64,000 nt of DNA from Thermococcus sp. LS1. GTDB lineage: Archaea > Methanobacteriota_B > Thermococci > Thermococcales > Thermococcaceae. The notes beneath the pieces were generated by a model. That model worked only from the letters and a program-made list of their open reading frames with translations, did not search any database and was not told where the DNA came from. The translations under genes were made by a program, and so were the position numbers. The stretch spans positions 744,001 to 808,000 of the forward strand of contig NZ_SNUJ01000001.1 in NCBI RefSeq assembly GCF_012027395.1. The letters are read 5' to 3'. Position 1 is the stretch's first letter. The number at the start of each line of letters is the position of its first letter. Below, one piece after another: positions 8,999 to 18,770 of the stretch.

Positions 8999-10045
8999 AT
9001 GGAGGCGAAGTTAGGTCTACGGAGTGTTGACCTCTCAATAACATCGTCATGTAATTTAAAATGTAAACATTGTTATCTGGAAGACTTGAAAAACGCAAAG
9101 ATTATATTGCCTTTTAGGAAAATTGAAGAAGTCCTCACAGATGCTAGGGATCTTGGCGCACATCACGTAACGTTGACTGGAGGAGAGCCTACCCTCCATC
9201 CAAAATTTCCAGAAATTCTTAATCTTGCTAACAAATTAGGGTTTAGGATAACAATATTTACCAATGCAACGACATTGAACGAAGACATAGTAAGTGTTTT
9301 GAAAGAGTGCAACATAAATGGAGTTCAAGTTAGTCTTGAAGGACTAAAAGAGATGCACGAAAAAATTAGAGGTAAAGGAACCTTTGAAAGGACCATATCT
9401 GGGATAAAACTCCTTGTAGATGCTGGTATTAGGGTTACTGTTAATACTCAACTAACAAAAGACATAATTGACAATATTCAAGAATATGCTTCATTTTTGA
9501 AGTCAATAGGCGTTTCAAAGCTTCTGTTAACTATCCCCTCCCTAGTTGGTGAAGCAAAAAAGAATAATGTTTGTTTTCCAGATGAAAAATTAGACGAGAT
9601 TAGGAGCATGCTAAAAATACACAAACTCAAAGATCAGTTTAAGATCGATTCTACAAACCCTGACTCAAATTATACTTGCTCAAATTATACTTGTACTGCA
9701 CTAATTCATCAGCTTGCCATAAATTTTGATGGCACAGTTTATCCGTGTCACTATTTTAGATCGACACACCACCACTCACTAGGAAATATTTATGTCGAAA
9801 GTTTGAGGGATATATACATATCCTGGATGAACGGGGATTCAGAACTTCTTCATTACCAGAAGTATGGAACCGCCAAGTGTAACGTGTGTAAATTCAAAGA
9901 AGTGTGTGAGCCATGTGCTGGCAGAATATATTCATTGTACAAAAACTTCAAGAATCCAGATTTGTTGTATTGTATGTTGCTTGGGAAAGAAAAAGTATTC
10001 CACGACGTACACATTAGTAGGTTAGTATGGGGCCGTATAGAATGA
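8999..10045 (+). CDS. Radical SAM/SPASM peptide-modifying enzyme (candidate RiPP maturase)
   Basis: 348 residues. Radical SAM cluster motif CNLKCKHC (Cys18, 22, 25), GGEPTLHP at about 61-68 and a C-terminal SPASM domain: Cys232, GTVYPC (250), then CNVCKFKEVCEPC (294, 297, 303, 306) and Cys325. This seven-Cys pattern holds auxiliary Fe-S clusters and is typical of enzymes that modify peptides or proteins (sactipeptide, PQQ, mycofactocin types). ATG at 8999 follows GTGGGGGGAG. Flanked on both sides by homologous short peptide genes and followed by an MFS transporter, so a peptide substrate is likely. Codons are rich in A/T, unlike the purine genes around it, which suggests horizontal gain. Alternative: a heme d1/PQQ-like cofactor enzyme; no partner genes support that. 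Confidence 0.9.
   Translation: MEAKLGLRSVDLSITSSCNLKCKHCYLEDLKNAKIILPFRKIEEVLTDARDLGAHHVTLTGGEPTLHPKFPEILNLANKLGFRITIFTNATTLNEDIVSVLKECNINGVQVSLEGLKEMHEKIRGKGTFERTISGIKLLVDAGIRVTVNTQLTKDIIDNIQEYASFLKSIGVSKLLLTIPSLVGEAKKNNVCFPDEKLDEIRSMLKIHKLKDQFKIDSTNPDSNYTCSNYTCTALIHQLAINFDGTVYPCHYFRSTHHHSLGNIYVESLRDIYISWMNGDSELLHYQKYGTAKCNVCKFKEVCEPCAGRIYSLYKNFKNPDLLYCMLLGKEKVFHDVHISRLVWGRIE
9664..9693 (+). repeat. 15-bp tandem duplication inside the SPASM domain
   Basis: CTCAAATTATACTTG occurs twice back to back without change, encoding SNYTC-SNYTC. It adds one extra Cys (227) just before the first expected SPASM cysteine (232). Identical copies suggest a recent in-frame duplication. Confidence 0.85.
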
Positions 10046-10075
10046 TATAGATCTCTTTACTACGAGGTGATTTAG

Positions 10076-10201
10076 TTGCTAGGACAGATAAAGAAGAAAA
10101 CAATCAAAGGGCTGGTTTTAGATATTGATGGACTAGAAGTTGAAGTGAATACAAAATGCAACGGAGGTGGGTGTGACGAGGACATCGACGAATGGATATA
10201 A
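10076..10201 (+). CDS. Candidate RiPP precursor peptide B
   Basis: A 41-codon frame with start TTG preceded by an excellent ribosome site GAGGTGAT (10064-10071) four bases upstream. The peptide has GLVLDIDGLEVEVNTK in the leader-like part and ends CNGGGCDEDIDEWI. Aligned with peptide A it shares KT near the N-terminus, L-x-L-[ED]-I-D, VE[IV]NTK and NG, with a Cys 10-12 residues after VE in both. It has two Cys (A has one), so the core may carry different links. It lies 30 bases after the radical SAM gene. Inferred role: second substrate of the same enzyme, perhaps a two-peptide system. Function of the mature product unknown. Confidence 0.8.
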   Translation: MLGQIKKKTIKGLVLDIDGLEVEVNTKCNGGGCDEDIDEWI

Positions 10202-10260
10202 ATCTTTATCTTTTTCCTCTTTGTCTCTGGGCAGGATATCAAGAAATGGGGGGAGAACTA

Positions 10261-11421
10261 GTGAAAAAGATTTCACCAGAAAAGGGATACTTACTCGTAT
10301 CCTCCTTAGGGGCGTGGATGACTCACTTAATGGGCCCGTATCTCACAATCTGGCTTAGGAGTTTGGGAATCTCATTTGCTCAAATCGGCTTTTTTCAGTC
10401 GGTTTCATCTTTCCTTACATTCATAACGGACTTCCCGACGGGAGGTCTGGCTGACAGGTACGGGCGAAGGCTTAACTACGCGGTTGGTATCTTGCTATTT
10501 GGAGTCTCTCTTATCATAATCGCCTGTTCGAGCAGCTTTTTTATAATAGCCCTGGCATTTGCTCTGGCTGGTATTGGAAGTGCCTTTATGAGCGGAACGC
10601 TCACTCCCTGGCTCTATGATACCATTAAAGGCGATAAAAAGAGGGCTCACATGGTCTTCAGTCGCATGAGGATTATAAACGGCATTTTAGGGACAGTAGC
10701 TGGCTTTGTTGCTGGAACCATCTCACGCTATGCCCTTAACCTTCCCATACTCCTGGCCGGCATCTGTGGGATAAGCGCTTCCCTGCTGGCACTCCTCTTC
10801 CTTGAGGAAAACTATGGCCACGGAAAGGCAAAACCTTACGGAGAAATCCTTAAGGATGGATTGAAACATATAGCCCGGGAAAGGACTCTCCACTATCTTC
10901 TCGTTGCGAGTTTCTTCCTGTCGTTCGCAGGTCGCTCGTTCTTCATGTTCTGGATGGTTCTTGCAAAGGAAGCCGGACTCAGGGAAAGCAGTATAGGTTA
11001 CGTTTATCCCCTGCTGATACTTTCAACGTCTTTCGGGGGATTCGTGTCTCTCAGGCTCTCTAGGTTCATGGACCACAGGAAAATTTTAGCAATCACAACG
11101 CCGTTGATGGGTCTTCTGATAATCGCAATGGGCATTGTTAAGGGCCTCTTATCCCTCCTCGCACTCATAACTCTCTTTGAGATAATAATAGCCATTAGAG
11201 CACCCGCCATGATAACATTCAGAAACGAGCTTATACCCTCTCCAATCCGCTCTACCGTTACATCCGCACTTAGCACGATAGGAGGTATGTTCTCGATGCT
11301 TGCCAACATTGCAGTTGGGCTCATTGCTGATATCTTTGGCCTTGGAGGCGCTTATGTTGTATCTGGAATCCTTGCGCTCTTTGCGAGCTTATTCTTAATG
11401 ATGGCGATCAAACATTCTTAA
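10261..11421 (+). CDS. MFS transporter, probable exporter of the modified peptides
   Basis: 386 residues with about twelve hydrophobic segments and the MFS loop motif GGLADRYGRR after helix 2, so a 12-helix major facilitator membrane protein. Start GTG at 10261 is preceded by GGGGGGAG, the same leader seen before the radical SAM gene; the in-frame ATG at 10192 would overlap the end of peptide B and has no ribosome site. Gap to peptide B is 59 bases on the same strand, which suggests cotranscription. Base composition is closer to the chromosome than that of the peptide and radical SAM genes. Substrate not shown by sequence; export or self-protection is inferred from position. Confidence 0.85.
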   Translation: MKKISPEKGYLLVSSLGAWMTHLMGPYLTIWLRSLGISFAQIGFFQSVSSFLTFITDFPTGGLADRYGRRLNYAVGILLFGVSLIIIACSSSFFIIALAFALAGIGSAFMSGTLTPWLYDTIKGDKKRAHMVFSRMRIINGILGTVAGFVAGTISRYALNLPILLAGICGISASLLALLFLEENYGHGKAKPYGEILKDGLKHIARERTLHYLLVASFFLSFAGRSFFMFWMVLAKEAGLRESSIGYVYPLLILSTSFGGFVSLRLSRFMDHRKILAITTPLMGLLIIAMGIVKGLLSLLALITLFEIIIAIRAPAMITFRNELIPSPIRSTVTSALSTIGGMFSMLANIAVGLIADIFGLGGAYVVSGILALFASLFLMMAIKHS

Positions 11422-11518
11422 AAAAATAAGTACTCCTTCTCATCTTTGCTTTTTTGTTCAGATGTATCAAGCTTCCTCTTCTTTGTCTTCCCTGAGACCG
11501 AGAGGAAGTTGGGTCTTC

Positions 11519-11944
11519 ATGAAGACGCTTCATACAGATGTCGTTCTCCTCATGGGGGACAAGGGGGTAATGAGAGTCGTCTCGGAGGATTTCAGGAGGA
11601 GGGGTGGAACCGTCGTCGGAATCCTGTCGTACTTGGAAGAGAGCAACGGGAGCAACTCCGTCGGGATAAAGATTGGCCTCGACCGGTCTGCAGGAGCGTC
11701 GTCCTGGTGAATTCAGCCGACGTCCTTGTTGTCCTCGGCGATGGTTTCGGGACTATGGTCAGACAATGATGACTTACAACCTCGGAATACCTGTGATCGT
11801 CCTCACGGGAACCGACTACATGAGCGATCTCCTCAGGGAGCTTGTTCCCGATGGGCACTTTGACCACAGGGAAAGGGTTAGGTAGTTTTCACAGAGAGCC
11901 CGGAGGATTCCGTAAGGCTCGCGCTGGAGCTGGCGCATTTTTGA
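11519..11944 (+). pseudogene. Decayed LOG/TIGR00725-like Rossmann nucleotide-binding protein
   Basis: Three reading frames carry successive pieces of one protein: GDKGVMRVVSEDFRRRGGTV then VVGIL (frame ending 11710), SVVLVNSADVLVVLGDGFGTM (frame ending 11769), MMTYNLGIPVIVLTGTDYMSD to 11885, and FTESPEDSVRLALELAHF ending at TGA 11942-11944. The order matches the GG-x-GGVM...GGTVVGI...S-x-D-VVVLGGG-x-GT...LGIPVIVL pattern of LOG/lysine-decarboxylase-like proteins. At least three frame changes and a missing N-terminal part show it is broken. No ribosome site is seen. Confidence 0.7.
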
Positions 11945-12000
11945 CACTTTTCTGTTAAAATAACCCTTAAAAACTCTAAATTTTTACACTTTTCTGGTAA
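11940..12000 (+). promoter_or_regulatory. purS operon promoter with operator motif and second copy
   Basis: A 25-base block TTTGACACTTTTCTG... (11940-11964) leads directly into the TATA box CCTTAAAAAC (11965-11974), the same spacing as at purC and purD. A second copy of its core, ACACTTTTCTGGTAA (11986-12000), lies 42 bases later around the expected transcription start and just before the ribosome site GGTGAT. Two sites, one upstream of TATA and one at the start, fit a repressor. Confidence 0.65.
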
Positions 12001-12010
12001 GGTGATGGCC

Positions 12011-12253
12011 ATGAAATGGAAAGTTAGGGTAACCGTCCGCCTTAAGGAGGGTCTCAACGACCCCGAGGGAAGGGTGATAGGAAAGGCCCTTAGAAACCTC
12101 GGCTACTCCGTTGGGCGCCTCAAAGTTCCGAAGTGCTTTGAGTTTGAGCTGGAGAGCGATAATCCAGAGAGGGAAGTTGAGGAGATGTGCAGGCGGCTGC
12201 TGGCTAATCCCGTCATACACACCTACGAGTACAGCATCGAAAAGGTGAGCTGA
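12011..12253 (+). CDS. purS: FGAM synthase subunit PurS
   Basis: Small structural subunit that links PurQ and PurL in FGAM synthase. 80 residues, beginning [20 protein letters not shown], the family hallmark (K-x-G-x-x-D-P-x-G), and ending [12 protein letters not shown] at 12011 follows GGTGAT by four bases; two earlier in-frame starts overlap that ribosome site. First gene of purS-purQ-purL-purP2. Confidence 0.95.
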   Translation: MKWKVRVTVRLKEGLNDPEGRVIGKALRNLGYSVGRLKVPKCFEFELESDNPEREVEEMCRRLLANPVIHTYEYSIEKVS

Positions 12254-12254
12254 G

Positions 12255-12926
12255 GTGCCCCGCTTCGCGGTTATAGTTTTCCCTGGAACCAACTGCGACT
12301 TCGAGACCGAGCGGGCAATAAGAAAGGCCGGCGGCGAGGCCGAGAGAATCTGGTACAGAACCTCGCTCAAGAATTTTGATGGCGTCGTCCTTCCTGGGGG
12401 TTTCAGCTACGCCGATTATCTACGTGCTGGAGCGATCGCGGCGAGGCAGGAAATAATGGAGGAAGTGAAGGAGCTGGCAAAGGACGGAAAGCCTGTCCTC
12501 GGCATCTGCAACGGCTTTCAAATACTGACTGAATCCGGCCTCCTCCCGGGTGCTCTGAGACCCAACAGGATTCCGAGGTTCATCTGTAAGTGGGTTCACC
12601 TCAGGATCGTCGACACCGAGACAGCCTTCACTCAGTTCTACGGGCCCGGTGAAGTGATAAGAATGCCAATAGCCCACGCCGAGGGCAATTACTACGTTGA
12701 TGAGCCCTCAAAGGTTCGCATGGTCCTCCAGTACAGCGATGAGCGGGGGAACGTCACCGGGGAAGCCAACCCGAACGGCTCACTGCTCAACATAGCGGCC
12801 ATAGCCAACGGGAAGGGCAACGTCCTCGGAACCATGCCTCACCCGGAGAGAGCCAGCGACCGCTTCTTAGGGAGTGAAGACGGTCTGAAGGTCTTCCGCT
12901 CGATGGTTGAGTATGCAAAGAGGTGA
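12255..12926 (+). CDS. purQ: FGAM synthase glutaminase subunit PurQ
   Basis: Supplies ammonia from glutamine to PurL. Class I glutamine amidotransferase of 223 residues: [25 protein letters not shown], nucleophile elbow GICNGFQ (Cys85), and [13 protein letters not shown] for the His/Glu pair. GTG start one base after the purS stop, with GGTGAG in the end of purS as ribosome site. Required with PurS and PurL for FGAR to FGAM. Confidence 0.96.
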   Translation: MPRFAVIVFPGTNCDFETERAIRKAGGEAERIWYRTSLKNFDGVVLPGGFSYADYLRAGAIAARQEIMEEVKELAKDGKPVLGICNGFQILTESGLLPGALRPNRIPRFICKWVHLRIVDTETAFTQFYGPGEVIRMPIAHAEGNYYVDEPSKVRMVLQYSDERGNVTGEANPNGSLLNIAAIANGKGNVLGTMPHPERASDRFLGSEDGLKVFRSMVEYAKR

Positions 12927-12932
12927 AAAGCA

Positions 12933-16069
<3,137 letters not shown>

Positions 16070-16092
16070 ACGTGAGGATTTGCTACAGGATA

Positions 16093-16103
16093 GATTTATA
16101 AAT
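16093..16103 (+). promoter_or_regulatory. TATA box of the GMP synthase genes
   Basis: GATTTATAAAT centred about 27 bases before an expected start near 16125. No TTTGCC-type purine operator is present here, so guaA expression may not follow the purine biosynthesis genes. Confidence 0.6.
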
Positions 16104-16136
16104 TGACTGTCCAATGTGAAGGAAAAGGTGATGCTC

Positions 16137-17060
16137 ATGTGGGAGAGCTTCATAGAGGAGAAGGTTAGAGAGATTAGGGAGACCGTTGGCGATGGGAAGG
16201 CCATCATAGCGCTCAGCGGCGGCGTTGACAGCTCGACCGCTGCTGTTTTAGCCCACAGGGCCATCGGGAATAAACTTCACGCGGTCTTCGTGAACACTGG
16301 CTTCCTAAGGAAGGGCGAACCGGAGTTCGTGGTGAAGACCTTCAGGGACGAGCTCGGTATGAACCTTCACTACGTTGACGCTCAGGAGAGGTTCTTCGAG
16401 GCCCTCAAGGGCATAACCGACCCCGAGGAGAAGAGGAAGATAATAGGCAGGGTCTTCATAGAGGTGTTCGAGGAGGTTGCGAGGGAAATAGACGCGGAGT
16501 TCCTGATTCAAGGCACGATAGCTCCAGACTGGATAGAGAGCCAGGGCAAGATAAAGAGCCACCATAACGTCGGCGGACTGCCGGAGAGGCTGAACCTCAA
16601 GCTTATCGAGCCGTTGAGGGACCTCTACAAGGATGAAGTCAGGGAACTGGCAAAGGAGCTCGGCCTTCCGGAGAAGATATACAACAGGATGCCCTTCCCG
16701 GGCCCTGGACTGGCCGTCAGGGTTCTTGGGGAGGTTACCCCCGAAAAGGTCGCCATCGTCAGGGAGGCCAACGCCCTCGTGGAGGAGGAGATAGCTAAAG
16801 CTGGACTGAGGCCGTGGCAGGCCTTCGCGGTTCTGCTGGGCGTCAAGACCGTCGGCGTTCAGGGTGACATAAGGGCCTACAAGGAGACGATTGCCGTTAG
16901 GGTCGTGGAGAGCCTCGACGGCATGACTGCAAATGCCATGAACGTCCCCTTTGAGGTTCTCCAGAGGATAGCCTTCAGGATAACGAGCGAGATTCCAGAG
17001 GTTGGTAGGGTGCTGTATGACATCACCAACAAGCCGCCAGCGACGATAGAGTTCGAATGA
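16137..17060 (+). CDS. guaAB: GMP synthase, ATP pyrophosphatase subunit
   Basis: Activates XMP with ATP for amination to GMP. 307 residues with the PP-loop [10 protein letters not shown] at about 25-34 and the GMP synthase dimer domain: [31 protein letters not shown] and the C-terminal [14 protein letters not shown]. In archaea the two GMP synthase domains are separate genes, as here. The frame is open from 16116, but GGTGAT with four-base spacing and the TATA box position select the ATG at 16137. Followed nine bases later by the glutaminase subunit. Confidence 0.95.
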   Translation: MWESFIEEKVREIRETVGDGKAIIALSGGVDSSTAAVLAHRAIGNKLHAVFVNTGFLRKGEPEFVVKTFRDELGMNLHYVDAQERFFEALKGITDPEEKRKIIGRVFIEVFEEVAREIDAEFLIQGTIAPDWIESQGKIKSHHNVGGLPERLNLKLIEPLRDLYKDEVRELAKELGLPEKIYNRMPFPGPGLAVRVLGEVTPEKVAIVREANALVEEEIAKAGLRPWQAFAVLLGVKTVGVQGDIRAYKETIAVRVVESLDGMTANAMNVPFEVLQRIAFRITSEIPEVGRVLYDITNKPPATIEFE

Positions 17061-17069
17061 GGTGATTAG

Positions 17070-17636
17070 ATGATAATCATAATGGATAACGGCGGCCAAT
17101 ACGTCCACAGGATCTGGCGTACTCTTAGATACCTCGGCGTCGAGGCGAAGATAATCCCCAACACTACGCCCCTCGAAGAAATCAAGGCGATGAAGCCTAA
17201 GGGAATAATCTTCTCTGGGGGACCGGACATAAACAAAACTGGCAACTGCGAGGCGATTCTGGAGCACTACGACGAGTTCAGCGTGCCCATCCTCGGCATC
17301 TGCCTCGGCCACCAGCTCATAGCGAAGTACTTCGGCGGTAAGGTCGGCAGGGGTGAGAAGGCTGAGTACAGCCTCGTGGAGATTGAGATACTCGAAGAGA
17401 ACGACATCTTCAGGGGACTTCCGAAGAGACTCAAGGTTTGGGAGAGCCATATGGACGAGGTGAAGGAGCTCCCACCTGGCTTCAAACTTCTGGCAAAGAG
17501 TGAGACCTGTCCGATCGAGGCTATGAAGCACGATGAATTGCCAATCTACGGCGTTCAGTTCCATCCGGAGGTCGCCCACACCGAGCGGGGAAGCGACGTT
17601 TACCGCAATTTCGTCAAGCTCTGCGGGGAGCTTTAG
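17070..17636 (+). CDS. guaAA: GMP synthase, glutaminase subunit
   Basis: 188-residue class I glutamine amidotransferase that feeds ammonia to the preceding subunit. Starts [20 protein letters not shown] (archaeal form of the family's D-x-G-x-Q-Y motif), FSGGPD at about 49-53, GICLGHQ with Cys78 and [11 protein letters not shown] for His/Glu. ATG follows GGTGATTAG. Confidence 0.96.
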   Translation: MIIIMDNGGQYVHRIWRTLRYLGVEAKIIPNTTPLEEIKAMKPKGIIFSGGPDINKTGNCEAILEHYDEFSVPILGICLGHQLIAKYFGGKVGRGEKAEYSLVEIEILEENDIFRGLPKRLKVWESHMDEVKELPPGFKLLAKSETCPIEAMKHDELPIYGVQFHPEVAHTERGSDVYRNFVKLCGEL

Positions 17637-17798
17637 TCAGCTAGTCGATCCTCTCCTCATCTTTTATCGGCAACGGGTTTAGTCATCATCCCCCAGCTAT
17701 TCTCCTTCTTTGTCTTAAAGCATTTCCCTGATTACGACAGTACATTGCAAAATCAAAAACTTTTTAAAGTTTTACTTCTTACTCTTTGTGGTGATATT

Positions 17799-18077
17799 TT
17801 GGGACACACGGTGTACTATCGCACTCGAATCGAGCGGTGGGATGACCTCAAGCGGTTCATCGAGAGAATCTGCGATGGCCTCGGATATGAATTCGTGGAG
17901 ATGGAGGAGTCTGCACTGATAGTTCCGGGATGTTGCAGTGTTGAGCCCCTACAGATAAAAAGAGAAGGGTTCGGGTTTGCCAAAACCAACCTGGTTGAGC
18001 CCTGCCATTCGGTTTACCTATTAATCCTTCACTCGCTTTCTTCTTTCGGCTCCGTTGAGGTCTGGGAGGACAGGTAG
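17799..18077 (+). CDS. Hypothetical protein, 92 residues
   Basis: A frame beginning with TTG right after GGTGAT (17790-17795), with a TATA-like CTTTTTAAAG about 35 bases upstream. The protein starts MGHTVYYRTRIERWDDLKRF and contains VPGCCSVEPLQI and EPCHSVYLLILHS: three cysteines in two short motifs, which suggests metal binding or a redox site, but I do not know the family. Its last 49 bases overlap the end of the convergent DUF2101-like gene. GTG at 17811 is an alternative start. Confidence 0.65.
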   Translation: MGHTVYYRTRIERWDDLKRFIERICDGLGYEFVEMEESALIVPGCCSVEPLQIKREGFGFAKTNLVEPCHSVYLLILHSLSSFGSVEVWEDR

Positions 18078-18766
18078 ACCTCTATGATCTTAGTCGGCAC
18101 CGCACCTCTCAGCCGTCTGTCCTCCACGATTAGCTTCACCACCCTTCCGACCTCTAAGTCATCGACGGCATCGACCCAGTAGCGACCTGGCTTGACGTTG
18201 GCGGCAATATCGTCGTGGACGAATACCTTCACAACGTCTTCCCTAATTTCCTCCACAACGCCGTAGGTCCAGTCACGTCCGTATTTAGCCTTGAAGTACC
18301 ATCTGAATGTCATGACTGCTATGAACACAAGCACAAGGTATCCGTAGTAATGGTAGATGCTAGTGGCGATTTTCCTGATGAGGGAGTAGCCAAGGAACGC
18401 ACCAAAGGATATTAGGGAAATGGAGTAGTAGAATAATCTGTACGGCTCTGGCTCTATGAAAAACTCCCTGTTTCTTGTGAGCAGGTAGCGAAGGTAGAGG
18501 AAGTATATCAGGGCTATCCCCACGAGCCAGAGAGGATTAAGCTTTAGGAACAGGACTGCGAGGTTTGTCAGGAGATAGATTAAGAATGCAATTTGGAGCT
18601 TAAGGCTGAGGAACTCGTGGGTTGTTAAATCCTTCTTTATCAGCCGTGTAAGGTATCTGAAAGTGGGTGGCTCTTCTGATGGAGAGGGGTTGATAAACTC
18701 AATTAGTTTGTGAATTCCGGAGTCCACCGCTTCACCTATGTTATAAAGGAAGTCTTCCAGCGACAT
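18029..18766 (-). CDS. DUF2101-like membrane protein
   Basis: 245 residues: a polar N-terminal 60 residues (MSLEDFLYNIGEAVDSGIHK), four to five hydrophobic helices between about 60 and 165, and a cytoplasm-facing C-terminal beta-rich domain (YGVVEEIREDVVKVFVHDD...PGRYWVDAVDDLEVGRVVKLI) that resembles an OB-like fold. I recognise the general type as the archaeal DUF2101 family with moderate certainty; no function is known to me. Last gene of the CetZ-pilin operon, four bases after the preceding stop, ribosome site AGGTGA. Confidence 0.75.
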   Translation of the reverse strand: MSLEDFLYNIGEAVDSGIHKLIEFINPSPSEEPPTFRYLTRLIKKDLTTHEFLSLKLQIAFLIYLLTNLAVLFLKLNPLWLVGIALIYFLYLRYLLTRNREFFIEPEPYRLFYYSISLISFGAFLGYSLIRKIATSIYHYYGYLVLVFIAVMTFRWYFKAKYGRDWTYGVVEEIREDVVKVFVHDDIAANVKPGRYWVDAVDDLEVGRVVKLIVEDRRLRGAVPTKIIEVYLSSQTSTEPKEESE

Positions 18767-18770
18767 AATT

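Noticed and set aside
10192-10260. Upstream in-frame ATG of the MFS gene
   Set aside because: It overlaps the end of peptide B, has no ribosome site and adds residues not typical for an MFS N-terminus; GTG 10261 has GGGGGGAG.
16305-17579. 424-codon minus-strand frame across the GMP synthase genes
   Set aside because: Antisense shadow of two clearly recognised genes; composition is that of a reversed coding strand.
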